Assembly (NCBI RefSeq): GCF_001687545.1
Contig: NZ_CP016545.1
Coordinates: forward strand, 2,527,001-2,591,000
Origin: Paraurantiacibacter namhicola
GTDB lineage: Bacteria; Pseudomonadota; Alphaproteobacteria; Sphingomonadales; Sphingomonadaceae
DNA: 64,000 nucleotides
Direction of reading: 5' to 3'
Every line of letters starts with the position of its first letter. Position 1 is the stretch's first letter. The translations under genes and the position numbers were made by a program. The notes below the pieces were generated by a model. That model did not search any database, was not told the origin of the DNA, and worked only from the letters and a program-made list of their open reading frames with translations. Below are positions 46,079 to 54,377 of this stretch, in pieces.

Positions 46079-47560
46079 ATGAGCGAATACACCCAGTTGG
46101 GCCGGCTGCACCTGGCCGGCGAATGGCGCAGCGGAAGCGGCAAGACGCTGACCAATGTGTGCCCATGGGACGAGAGCACGATTTTCGAGATGGACGGCGC
46201 CACGCCCGATGACGTGGACGAGGCGTACCGTGCCAGTGCCGAGGCGCAGCGCGAATGGGCTGCAATGCCTCCCGCCGCCCGCTCCGCCAAGATGCACGCC
46301 ATCGCGGACATCCTGGAAAGCCGGAAGGACGAGATTGCCGCATGGATCGTGCGCGAGGTCGGCGGGACGCAGCTGAAGGCCGCGCTGGAAATGATGCTGG
46401 TCACGCAGGTTGCGCGGCAGGAAGCGGCCGCCCTGCCCTTCATGGTGGAAGGTGCGATCCTGCCCGAAAGCCTGCCCGGCAAGGAAAGCCGCGCTTACCG
46501 CCAGCCTGCCGGCGTGATCGCGCTCGTCTCGCCATGGAATTTCCCGGCACAGCTGACCGCCCGCACACTGTTCCCCGCGCTGGCGCTGGGCAATGGCGTG
46601 GTGGTGAAGCCTGCGAGCGATTCCATCGTCACGGGCGGCACCATCTTCGCCGCCATCTGCGAAGAGGCGGAACTGCCGCCCGGCCTCGTCGCCGTGCTGC
46701 CCGGATCGGGCTCCGAAATCGGCGATGCGATGGTGCAGCACCCCGTCCCCTCCGTTGTGTCCTTCACCGGCTCCACCCCGGTGGGGCGCGGCGTGGGCAA
46801 GGCGGCCATGGATTCAGGCCGACTGAAGTCGCTGGAGCTGGAACTGGGCGGCAATTCACCCATCGTGGTGCTGGACGATGCCGATGTGGACTACGCGGTG
46901 GAGGCCAGCGTCTGGGGCAAGTTCGTCCACCAGGGCCAGATCTGCATGATCGCCAACCGCATCGTGGTGGAAGACGCAATCTACGACGAGTTCGCCGCAA
47001 AGTTCGTCGCGCGCACGAAGCAGCTGGTGGTGGGCAAGCGCGATGCGGCCGACTGCATGATCGGCCCCATCGTCAACCGCGACCAGTTCGATGGCATCAT
47101 GGACATGATCGCCAAGGCGAAGGACCAGGGCGCGACCTGCGCGCTGGGCGGCGATCCGGACGGATTGGTCATCCCGCCACATGTCTTCACCGATGTGGCG
47201 GAGGACAACTGCCTTGTCGCAAACGAGATATTCGGGCCCGTCGCCCCGATCCAGCGCGCGCGGGACGAGAACCACGCGCTAGAGCTGGCGAACAATACGG
47301 AGATGGGGCTTTCCAGTTCCGTGTTCAGCCGCGACGAGGGCCGCGCGCTCGCCTTTGCCAGACAGATCGACGCGGGCATGACTCACATCAACGACCAGAC
47401 CGTTAACGACAGCCCTTTCAGCCCCTTCGGCGGGGCCAAGAATTCCGGCATAGGACGCTTCAACGGGCGCTGGGCGGTGGATGCCTTCACCACCACACGC
47501 TGGATCAGCGTGCAGCACGGAAAGCGGCAATTCCCCTTCAGCGCAAACGATCTGGGCTAA
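46079..47560 (+). CDS. Aldehyde dehydrogenase family protein
   Basis: 493 residues, normal length. It oxidises an aldehyde to an acid with NAD(P)+. The cofactor motif is SFTGSTPVGRGVG, the general-base Glu is in LELELGGNSP, and the catalytic Cys is in HQGQICMIANR (about residue 282). The overall sequence, including YRQPAGVIALVSPWNFPAQL, is closest in feel to aromatic (vanillin/benzaldehyde) or semialdehyde dehydrogenases; the true substrate is unknown. GAGGA lies six bases before ATG 46079. It is separated from katG by a terminator and converges with the Smr gene. Confidence 0.93.
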   Translation: MSEYTQLGRLHLAGEWRSGSGKTLTNVCPWDESTIFEMDGATPDDVDEAYRASAEAQREWAAMPPAARSAKMHAIADILESRKDEIAAWIVREVGGTQLKAALEMMLVTQVARQEAAALPFMVEGAILPESLPGKESRAYRQPAGVIALVSPWNFPAQLTARTLFPALALGNGVVVKPASDSIVTGGTIFAAICEEAELPPGLVAVLPGSGSEIGDAMVQHPVPSVVSFTGSTPVGRGVGKAAMDSGRLKSLELELGGNSPIVVLDDADVDYAVEASVWGKFVHQGQICMIANRIVVEDAIYDEFAAKFVARTKQLVVGKRDAADCMIGPIVNRDQFDGIMDMIAKAKDQGATCALGGDPDGLVIPPHVFTDVAEDNCLVANEIFGPVAPIQRARDENHALELANNTEMGLSSSVFSRDEGRALAFARQIDAGMTHINDQTVNDSPFSPFGGAKNSGIGRFNGRWAVDAFTTTRWISVQHGKRQFPFSANDLG

Positions 47561-47567
47561 GACCCCG

Positions 47568-48185
47568 TCAGCGGCGCCGCTTCAGGACAAGGTAAAGCGC
47601 ACCCTCGCCCCCGTGGCGGCGGTGCGCTTTGCGTATCGCGGCGATGGAGGAGGCGTGCGGGCCTGCCGCCAGCCAGTCCAGGATCTTTGCCCGAATGGCG
47701 CCGCGCCTGCTGCCCCGGTCTGCGGCATCGACGGGGCGCGACTTGCCGGTGATGACCAGCACCAGCCGCGCATCCATGGCCAGCGCCTGCCTGATGCCGT
47801 GGTCCAGCCGGGCATGGGCCTGGTCCAGCGTATGGCCATGCAGGTCCAGCGTGAAATCGGGCGCGATGGCTGCGCGGCCCAGCCGGCGCTCCCAATGGGA
47901 ATCGAGATTGCCGCCCGATTGTGAGCCGGACCTCGGCGCTGGCGGCGGGGCGGTGCGCGGCTTCGCCTGCGATCCGACCTTGGGAAGCCTTCCGCTCGTG
48001 AATGGCTGCGGCACCGGTCTGGCAGGCGCGGAAGGCGGCGGTGCCACCGGTGCGGCAATCGGGGCGGATTTGGAATTGCGCGCGGAAAACGGCTTGGAAG
48101 CGGCCCGGTCCAGCGGCGTTACGCTCGCGGCCAGTTTCGCCCAGGCCTCGGCCTCGGCGTCGCTCAGTCCGCGTGGGGGTTTCAA
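47568..48185 (-). CDS. Smr/MutS2-type nuclease domain protein
   Basis: 205 residues. The C-terminal Smr domain (about 108-203) has the LDLHGHTLDQA motif and LVLVITGKS, followed by AIRKAHRRHGGEGALYLVLKR. Stand-alone Smr proteins nick DNA or cleave RNA. The first 95 residues are Pro/Ala/Ser-rich, apart from a short N-terminal helix LSDAEAEAWAKLAASV. It is the last gene of the leftward Tim44-mltA-smr operon, and overlaps the mltA stop by four bases. Confidence 0.85.
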   Translation of the reverse strand: MKPPRGLSDAEAEAWAKLAASVTPLDRAASKPFSARNSKSAPIAAPVAPPPSAPARPVPQPFTSGRLPKVGSQAKPRTAPPPAPRSGSQSGGNLDSHWERRLGRAAIAPDFTLDLHGHTLDQAHARLDHGIRQALAMDARLVLVITGKSRPVDAADRGSRRGAIRAKILDWLAAGPHASSIAAIRKAHRRHGGEGALYLVLKRRR

Positions 48186-49408
48186 TTTACGCCGAGGCGG
48201 TCAAGCGCACCCTTGGGCAGCAGGATCAGCGCCTGTCCGCGCCCGCTCATCCCGCCGGCAATCTCGCGCGAATCCACGCCTGCACCCCAGAATGTGTCGA
48301 AGCGGTTGGCGCCCTTGATGGCCCCGCCGGTATCCTGCGCGACCCACAGGCCATTGGCTTCCGGACGGTCGAGCGCAAGCCAGACGGGCGCGCCATAGGG
48401 CACGAAGTTCGGGTCAACCGCTACGCTGCTTTCGCGGCGCACGGGCACGCCGAGCGAACCGAGCGGTCCGTCGCCCACCAGCTCGCGGAAGAAAATCCAG
48501 CTCTGGTTCATGCGCATCAGCGCGTCGCCGTCCTCGGGGTTTTCGCGGATGTAGCGCATGATGCCCTGCATGCTGCCGGGATACTGGCCGGGCCCGTCGC
48601 CCAGAAGGCCCTGGTCGCGCATGACGCGCCCGATGCCGGTGTAGCCCCGCCCGTTCTGCCCGGCATAGCCGATGCGCATGACCTCGCCATTGGGGCCGAT
48701 CAACTGGCCGGAGCCCTGGATCTGCAGGAAGAAGAATTCCACCTCGTCGCGGGCCCAGGCGATCTCCAGCCCGCGCCCGGCGAGCGCGCCGTCCACGATC
48801 TCGCCGCGGTCGTAATAGGGCACGTGGTCGCCATTCTCGTCGATCCGGCCGAGCGGGGCGCGCCCGTCCCGCTCCTCGGCAGGCGTGTCCTTGGGCCATG
48901 CACGCACCAAGTCGGACGGCATGGCGTAGACCGGCACGTCGTAACCCGGCTGCCGCTCCCGCACGCCGGCGATCTGCGGCTCGAAATAGCCGGTGGCGAA
49001 AGCTTCGCCCTCACCCACGCGGGCGGTTTCGAAATTCTCGGTGAAGAAGCGGTCGGCCCGCTCCATAGGCCAGGTGGAGGCCAGCCTGCACGGCTGCGTC
49101 CAGTCATCCAGCCGCGTCAGCCCGCTCTTGTCTTCCCGTTTGAGGATGACGGGGCAGCTTTCGACGAAACTGGCCAGCGCGCCCTGCGCGTCTGCCAGCG
49201 TGAAACCCAACGAAGAAATGCCCGGCCCGCGTTCCACGCCCGTCAGCAGCGCGGTGGGCGCGGCAGGCGGTGAGGGAAGCGGTGTGGGTTCAGGCTCCGG
49301 CTCCGCGCCGGGCGGGATGATCGTGCTGCACGCACCAAGCACCAGCAGCGGTGCGGCAAGAAGTGCGCCGGCAGTGCGGCGCAGCATGCGTGCCCCCCGC
49401 ACCTGCAT
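48182..49408 (-). CDS. mltA: Membrane-bound lytic murein transglycosylase A
   Basis: 408 residues. The lipoprotein signal ends at LGAC (near residue 27), followed by a Pro/Glu-rich linker. The MltA domain (about 120-290) contains ATGYFEPQIAGVRERQPGY. The C-terminal 3D domain (about 300-400) contains VAQDTGGAIKGANRFDTFWG, with the catalytic Asp. It cleaves peptidoglycan glycan strands, leaving 1,6-anhydro ends. The start overlaps the Tim44-like stop by one base (TGATG), so it is coupled to that gene. Confidence 0.94.
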   Translation of the reverse strand: MQVRGARMLRRTAGALLAAPLLVLGACSTIIPPGAEPEPEPTPLPSPPAAPTALLTGVERGPGISSLGFTLADAQGALASFVESCPVILKREDKSGLTRLDDWTQPCRLASTWPMERADRFFTENFETARVGEGEAFATGYFEPQIAGVRERQPGYDVPVYAMPSDLVRAWPKDTPAEERDGRAPLGRIDENGDHVPYYDRGEIVDGALAGRGLEIAWARDEVEFFFLQIQGSGQLIGPNGEVMRIGYAGQNGRGYTGIGRVMRDQGLLGDGPGQYPGSMQGIMRYIRENPEDGDALMRMNQSWIFFRELVGDGPLGSLGVPVRRESSVAVDPNFVPYGAPVWLALDRPEANGLWVAQDTGGAIKGANRFDTFWGAGVDSREIAGGMSGRGQALILLPKGALDRLGVN

Positions 49409-50094
49409 CAGCCTGCGTCGGTCTCGTCGAGCAGCCAGGCCGGGTCGCCCGAGCCGATATCGCGGCTGAAGGTCCAGATGTCGCGGCTTTCCACGGCATC
49501 GTCCAGCGAGCCAGCGATGACATTGCCATCCTTGTCGCGCGTGACGGCGGCGATATCGGATACGAAGCGCACGGCGATGCGGGCCACCTTGCCGTCGAGC
49601 GAAGCGGAGTGGACCGTCTCGTCCTCGATGCGGATCAGCTTGTTGGCCAGCGTCTCGCCCGCGGCGTCGCGCGCATCGATGGCACCGGCAAAGCTGGCAT
49701 AGACATCATCGTCGCACAGTTCGCGCAGCGTATCCTTGTCGCCTTCCCAGAAGGCTTCCAGGATCATGCCATAAGCGGCCTTCGCGCCTTCGAGGAAGGA
49801 CAGGAGGTCGAAGCCCCGGTCGGCGCCGGAAATCTGCTGCAGGCCTTTTTCGATCGCCGGGGGGAAGCCAACCAACGCGCGCGGCGCGGGCTCGGCCTGC
49901 GGCGTGCTGGCGAGATCGGGCCGCTCGCGCACCTGCGCGGCCTGCCGCTCGCGCTGTTCGGCTGCTTCGCGCTTGGCCTCGAACCGCTGTACGGCGGCCT
50001 CCTCCTCATGCTCCGCCCGGCGGCCCAGCACCGAATACAGGCGCAGGCCGAGGAAGACGGCGATGGCGGCGAGGATGACGATTTCCAATATCAC
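49408..50094 (-). CDS. Tim44-like/TimA domain protein, membrane-anchored
   Basis: 228 residues from GTG 50094. One N-terminal membrane span (about 3-20, ILEIVILAAIAVFLGLRLYSV) leads into a charged, Glu/Arg/Ala-rich coiled-coil-like segment (25-60). The Tim44/MBA1-fold domain (about 80-225) includes AYGMILEAFWEGDKDTLREL and AVRFVSDIAAVTRDKDG. Bacterial relatives bind proteins at the inner membrane; a role beside secB and mltA in envelope biogenesis is plausible. The frame is open further upstream to 50562, but that part is antisense to secB. Confidence 0.85.
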   Translation of the reverse strand: MILEIVILAAIAVFLGLRLYSVLGRRAEHEEEAAVQRFEAKREAAEQRERQAAQVRERPDLASTPQAEPAPRALVGFPPAIEKGLQQISGADRGFDLLSFLEGAKAAYGMILEAFWEGDKDTLRELCDDDVYASFAGAIDARDAAGETLANKLIRIEDETVHSASLDGKVARIAVRFVSDIAAVTRDKDGNVIAGSLDDAVESRDIWTFSRDIGSGDPAWLLDETDAG

Positions 50095-50299
50095 GAATTT
50101 CTGTCCCGAAGCGTGCGAAAAGCCCCCGAAATACGGGGCCTGACGCGATGTGTTCCTACCGTGCCTGAAATAAGGTGCGATTTCAAATGAACAAGCGCTG
50201 GCTGCCGGGGCATCTATGCGATGCGCGTTGCCCGCGGCGGCCACCGGTGCTAGGCGCGCGGCCAATCCACAAACACGCAAGATACAGGATACCGATTCC

Positions 50300-50827
50300 A
50301 TGGCCGAAGACAGCGACGTGCTGACCGACCTCGACAATGCCGCCAAGGCAGCCAACGGCGCGGATACGCAGCCGGTTGCAGGCATCATCAGCCAGTATGT
50401 GAAGGACCTTTCGGTCGAGAACCCGAAGGCGCCCGACAGCTTCCAGTGGACCGACCAGCCGGAAATGGACGTGCAGTTCAACATCCAGGCCAAAGACGTG
50501 AACGAGGAAGTGATCGAGGTGGAACTCAAGATCACCTGCACCAGCAAGTGCCAGCAGGGCACGGCTTACATAGTCGACCTGGCCTATTGCGGGCTGGTGG
50601 GCATGCGCAACATGCCGGACGACCAGAAGCACGCCTTCACCTATGCCGAAGCGCCGCGTTTCCTGTTCCCCTTCGCACGCGCCATCATCGCCAATGCGGT
50701 GCGCGATGCAGGTTTCCAGCCGCTGGTGCTGGACCCGGTGGACTTCCAGGGCCTTTACCTGCAGCAGCTGCAGGCCAAGCAGGCACAGGAAGCCGGTGAA
50801 GCCCCCGTGGGCGACGCGGCGAACTGA
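50300..50827 (+). CDS. secB: Protein-export chaperone SecB
   Basis: 175 residues. A homotetrameric cytosolic chaperone that holds preproteins unfolded for SecA. Family motifs are QYVKDLSVENPKAP, MDVQFNIQAKDVNEEVIEVEL, the aromatic/hydrophobic groove YIVDLAYCGLVGM, and FLFPFARAIIANAVRDAGF, where the SecA-contact region lies. The acidic N- and C-termini fit. ATG 50300 gives the expected start. It is divergent from the Tim44-like gene across 205 bases, and likely the head of the secB-murJ-trpS run. Confidence 0.96.
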   Translation: MAEDSDVLTDLDNAAKAANGADTQPVAGIISQYVKDLSVENPKAPDSFQWTDQPEMDVQFNIQAKDVNEEVIEVELKITCTSKCQQGTAYIVDLAYCGLVGMRNMPDDQKHAFTYAEAPRFLFPFARAIIANAVRDAGFQPLVLDPVDFQGLYLQQLQAKQAQEAGEAPVGDAAN

Positions 50828-50858
50828 GCGTTAGCACACTCGCGCACGGGTTCATGAC

Positions 50859-52442
50859 ATGAGCCTGCTCAAGCATGTCGGGACGATCGGCGGGCTGACA
50901 ATGGTCAGCCGCGTCGCTGGCATGGCGCGCGAGATGATCTTCAGCCGCGTGCTGGGGGCCAATGCGGTCACCGATGCGTGGTTCCAGGCCTTCATCATCC
51001 CCAACGTCTTCCGCCGACTGTTCGCGGAAGGCGCGTTTTCGGCCGCCTTCGTGCCGATGTTTTCCAAGCGGCTGCACGGCAGCACGGATCCGGAAACCGG
51101 GCTGGAGGAGGCGCGCAGTTTCAGCGCCGATGTGCTGAGCGTGTTCCTGCCCGTGCTGATCGCGCTATGCGCGGTGATGCTGCTGGCCATGCCGGGCGTA
51201 ATCTGGCTGCTGGCGGACAAGCCGGTGGACCCCGCCGAATTCGCCCTGGCGGTGGATTTCGCGCGGATCATGTTTCCTTACATCGTGCTGGTCAGCCTGG
51301 TGACGCTGTTCACCGGCATGCTGAATTCGGTCAGCCGTTTCGCGCCCGGTGCCAGCTTCCCCATCATCCTCAACATCGTGCTGATCGCTGCCCTGCTGCT
51401 GGGCGAGCGGGCCATCGATGAAGGCGCGAGCGTCGAGCAGGTCGCCTACGGCGTTGCCTGGGCGGTCACGGGCGCGGGCGTGATGCAGCTGGCGTGGCTA
51501 TACACCTGGGTCCGGGTCGAAGGTTTCGAGGTGAAGCTGCGCCTGCCGCGCCTGACGCCGGAGGTAAAGCGGCTGGGCATCATCGCCCTGCCCGCAGCCA
51601 TCGGCGGCGGCGCGTACCAGATCAACACGCTGGTCCAGCTCTATTTCCTCAACCAGCTGCAAAGCGGTTCGGTCAGTTACATGAATTATGCCGACCGGCT
51701 GAACCAGCTGCCGCTGGGCATCATCGGCATAGCGCTGAGCACCGCGATCCTGCCCACGCTTTCGCGCTTCGTGGGCAGCGATAACCGCGAGGGCGCGAGC
51801 CGCGTGCAGTCAGACGCGATTGAGCTGTCCATGCTGCTGACCATCCCCGCAGCGGTGGCCATGGCCATTTGCGCCACGCCCTTCATCACCATGATCTTCC
51901 AGGGCGGGCGCTTCGACCTGGCCGATGCGGCGACCACCGGCAATGTGCTCGCAGCGCTGGTGCTGGGCCTGCCAGCCTATGTGCTGGTGAAGGTGCTGGT
52001 GCCCAATTTCTATGCCAGGTCAGACACGAAAACGCCGGTCTATGCCGCCTTCATCTCGCTGGCTGTGTTTGTGGCCATGAACCTGGTCCTGCTGGACCGG
52101 TTCGGCGTCGTCGGCGTGGCCTTTTCCAGCGTTATAGGCGCGTGGATCAATGTCGGCTTCCTCTATGTGGTGCTGGTGCGGCGCGGCTATTACCGGATCT
52201 CGGGCGCCCTGCTGCTGCGCATCGCGCGCCAGTTGGTTGCCGCAGCCGCCATGGGCGCCGCCTTGTTCTATGCGCGCGATTTGCTAACCGACTGGTACGC
52301 GGCCGGCCTGCTGGCGCGGTTGTTTGCGCTTGGCGTCCTCGTCCTGTGTGCCGCCATCGTTTATTTTGCGGTTGCCTTTGCCGTCGGCGCGATAGACCGG
52401 CAGCGCATCGCCGCCCTGACCAAGAAACAGAAAGCCGATTGA
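50859..52442 (+). CDS. murJ: Lipid II flippase MurJ
   Basis: 527 residues, about 14 membrane spans (MOP superfamily). It moves lipid II to the outer face of the inner membrane for peptidoglycan synthesis. The N-terminal signature is VGTIGGLTMVSRVAGMAREM, and the charged loop VFRRLFAEGAFSAAFVPMFS is very typical. Arg residues of the central cavity can be seen in the first two helices. It is followed by trpS after four bases. Confidence 0.96.
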   Translation: MSLLKHVGTIGGLTMVSRVAGMAREMIFSRVLGANAVTDAWFQAFIIPNVFRRLFAEGAFSAAFVPMFSKRLHGSTDPETGLEEARSFSADVLSVFLPVLIALCAVMLLAMPGVIWLLADKPVDPAEFALAVDFARIMFPYIVLVSLVTLFTGMLNSVSRFAPGASFPIILNIVLIAALLLGERAIDEGASVEQVAYGVAWAVTGAGVMQLAWLYTWVRVEGFEVKLRLPRLTPEVKRLGIIALPAAIGGGAYQINTLVQLYFLNQLQSGSVSYMNYADRLNQLPLGIIGIALSTAILPTLSRFVGSDNREGASRVQSDAIELSMLLTIPAAVAMAICATPFITMIFQGGRFDLADAATTGNVLAALVLGLPAYVLVKVLVPNFYARSDTKTPVYAAFISLAVFVAMNLVLLDRFGVVGVAFSSVIGAWINVGFLYVVLVRRGYYRISGALLLRIARQLVAAAAMGAALFYARDLLTDWYAAGLLARLFALGVLVLCAAIVYFAVAFAVGAIDRQRIAALTKKQKAD

Positions 52443-52446
52443 TCCC

Positions 52447-53472
52447 ATGCGTGTCGTTTCCGGAATCCAGCCCACGGGCAATTTGCATCTCGGCAATTAC
52501 CTCGGCGCGATCCGCAATTGGGTGCGCATGCAGGATGAGATCGGCGAGGACGGCGGATGCCTGTTCTTCCTGGCGGACCTGCACGCCATTTCCATGCCGC
52601 ACGATCCGGCGGATCTGCGCGACGGAACGCTGGAAATGACTGCGGCGCTTGTCGCCTGCGGTATCGATCCGTCTCGCTCCGTCCTGTTCAACCAGGCGCA
52701 GGTTCCCCAGCATGCGGAATTGCAGTGGCTGCTCAGCGGCACGGGCCGCATGGGCTGGCTGAACCGCATGACGCAGTGGAAGGACAAGGCGGGCAAGAAC
52801 CGCGAAGGCGCCAGCATCGCCCTGTTCACCTATCCCGTGCTGCAGGCCGCCGACGTGCTGCTCTACCAGGCGACGCACGTTCCGGTGGGCGAGGACCAGA
52901 AACAGCACCTGGAGCTGGCACGCGACATAGCGCAGAAGTTCAACAACGACTTCGGCAGCGAGGACGCCCCCGTCTTCACCCTGCCCGATCCCATCATCCC
53001 GCCCGAGGCCGCGCGCATCATGAGCCTGCGCGATGGCACGGCCAAGATGAGCAAGTCCGACCCCAGCGAGATGAGCCGCATCAATCTGGCCGACGATGCC
53101 GACACGATCCTGAAGAAGGTGAAGAAGGCAAAATCGGACGCCGATGTCCTGCCATCCGAGGAGGCAGGCCTGGAAGGCCGGGCGGAAGCTGCAAACCTCG
53201 TCGCCATCTACGCCGTGCTGGCCGGAACCGACACGGACGGCGTCCTGCGCGAGTTCGGCGGGGAGGGGTTCGGCAAGTTCAAGCCCGCGCTGGCCGAGCT
53301 GATGGTGGAGACGCTGGCCCCCATCGGCGCGCGCTTCCGCGAGCTGTCCGCCGATACCGAGGCGCTGGAGGCGATCCTGGCCCGCGGCGCGGCCCGTGCG
53401 CGCGAAATCGCCATCCCCACCCTGGACAACGCCTATGCGGCGCTGGGGCTGGTGCGGGGCCCACGCGCCTGA
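52447..53472 (+). CDS. trpS: Tryptophanyl-tRNA synthetase
   Basis: 341 residues. A class I synthetase that charges tRNA-Trp. The HIGH-like motif is GNLHLGNYLGA (about 12-22) and the KMSKS motif is AKMSKSDPSE (about 198-207). The tryptophan pocket includes QTATHVPVGEDQ-like residues (QATHVPVGEDQKQHLEL). It is the third gene after secB and murJ and ends 173 bases before the next gene. Confidence 0.97.
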   Translation: MRVVSGIQPTGNLHLGNYLGAIRNWVRMQDEIGEDGGCLFFLADLHAISMPHDPADLRDGTLEMTAALVACGIDPSRSVLFNQAQVPQHAELQWLLSGTGRMGWLNRMTQWKDKAGKNREGASIALFTYPVLQAADVLLYQATHVPVGEDQKQHLELARDIAQKFNNDFGSEDAPVFTLPDPIIPPEAARIMSLRDGTAKMSKSDPSEMSRINLADDADTILKKVKKAKSDADVLPSEEAGLEGRAEAANLVAIYAVLAGTDTDGVLREFGGEGFGKFKPALAELMVETLAPIGARFRELSADTEALEAILARGAARAREIAIPTLDNAYAALGLVRGPRA

Positions 53473-53491
53473 TTTGCCTGTGTTTGCGCGA

Positions 53492-53506
53492 CACTTATGT
53501 TAAGTG
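53492..53506. promoter_or_regulatory. Perfect 15-bp palindrome, candidate repressor operator
   Basis: CACTTA-TGT-TAAGTG lies 20 bases after trpS and 140 bases before the DUF4136 lipoprotein. An extra near-match on each side (GA/AC) extends it. The size and symmetry fit a TetR-type site; no cognate regulator gene lies adjacent. Confidence 0.35.
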
Positions 53507-53645
53507 ACGCGTTCAAAACGAGTTCATTCCCGACGGCGTAGAACCGTCTGCACAACGGGATGATTCGCGCCCACAATACGCCGGCAAAAGCCGGGTCCGG
53601 GGGGAACGGCGCGCGCCCGACAGGGTTTCGCAAAAGAGGTTTGTC

Positions 53646-54359
53646 ATGTTTATCACTACCACTCTGCGCAAGGTAAAGCTGGCCGCTGCTCCGCTGGCAC
53701 TGGGCGCCCTTGCCGCCTGCACCACCGGCTTCAACGCCGATGTATCGCGCTTCCAGACGCAGCTGCCCGCACCGCAGGGCCAGACCTTCGCCGTCGTGGC
53801 GGACGATCCGGCGCTCGCCGGCGGGCTGGAATTCAGCCAGTATGCCGCCTTCGTCACCGAAGAGATGTCGCAGCTGGGCTACACGCCGGTTGTCGATCCG
53901 TCGGACGCAAACCTGCTGGTCCGCTTCGATTACGGCATCGACAATGGCCGCGAGCGCATCCGTTCCACGGGCGCTGGCTACGGCTATCGCGACCCGTTCT
54001 TCCGCCCCTGGCGCAGCTATACTCCGGTTGTCTATCGCAGCCGCCGCGACGGGCGCGCCCGCGTGGCTTATGTGCCCACGCGCGCATGGGGCTATGGCTG
54101 GCACGATCCGTTCTTCGGTGGCCGTGAACGTGTGACCAGCTACACCGTGTTTACCAGCGGCATCACGATGAAGATCGACGATGCACAGAGCGGCGAGCGG
54201 CTGTTCGAAGGCAAGGCGCAGGCCGCCTCCACCAGCAACCGCCTGCAGTATCTGGTTCCGAACCTGGTCGAGGCCATGTTCACGGACTTCCCCGGCAATT
54301 CCGGCGAAACAGTCCGCATTTCGGTCAAGCCAGAGGACATGGCGGCCCAGCGCCGCTGA
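53646..54359 (+). CDS. DUF4136 domain lipoprotein
   Basis: 237 residues. A lipoprotein signal ends at LAAC (near residue 25). The DUF4136 region (about 35-230) includes YAAFVTEEMSQLGYTPV and DANLLVRFDYGID. A very aromatic middle part has repeated DPFF and GYG/WGYGW motifs (about 115-160), probably exposed strands. It is an outer-membrane or periplasmic lipoprotein of unknown role. The leader contains two small hairpins (53581-53594 and near 53558-53575). It is followed by a terminator that overlaps the end of the next, convergent gene. Confidence 0.82.
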   Translation: MFITTTLRKVKLAAAPLALGALAACTTGFNADVSRFQTQLPAPQGQTFAVVADDPALAGGLEFSQYAAFVTEEMSQLGYTPVVDPSDANLLVRFDYGIDNGRERIRSTGAGYGYRDPFFRPWRSYTPVVYRSRRDGRARVAYVPTRAWGYGWHDPFFGGRERVTSYTVFTSGITMKIDDAQSGERLFEGKAQAASTSNRLQYLVPNLVEAMFTDFPGNSGETVRISVKPEDMAAQRR

Positions 54360-54377
54360 CCTCCCGGCAGCACGACA

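Noticed and set aside
50132-50156. EcfG-like promoter (minus strand GGAAC-N16-CGTA) before the Tim44-like gene
   Set aside because: One -10 mismatch and no functional reason; left as unproven.
53603-53627. EcfG-like promoter GGAAC-N16-GGTT before the DUF4136 gene
   Set aside because: One -10 mismatch and a very short leader; single-mismatch matches are expected by chance in this amount of GC-rich DNA.
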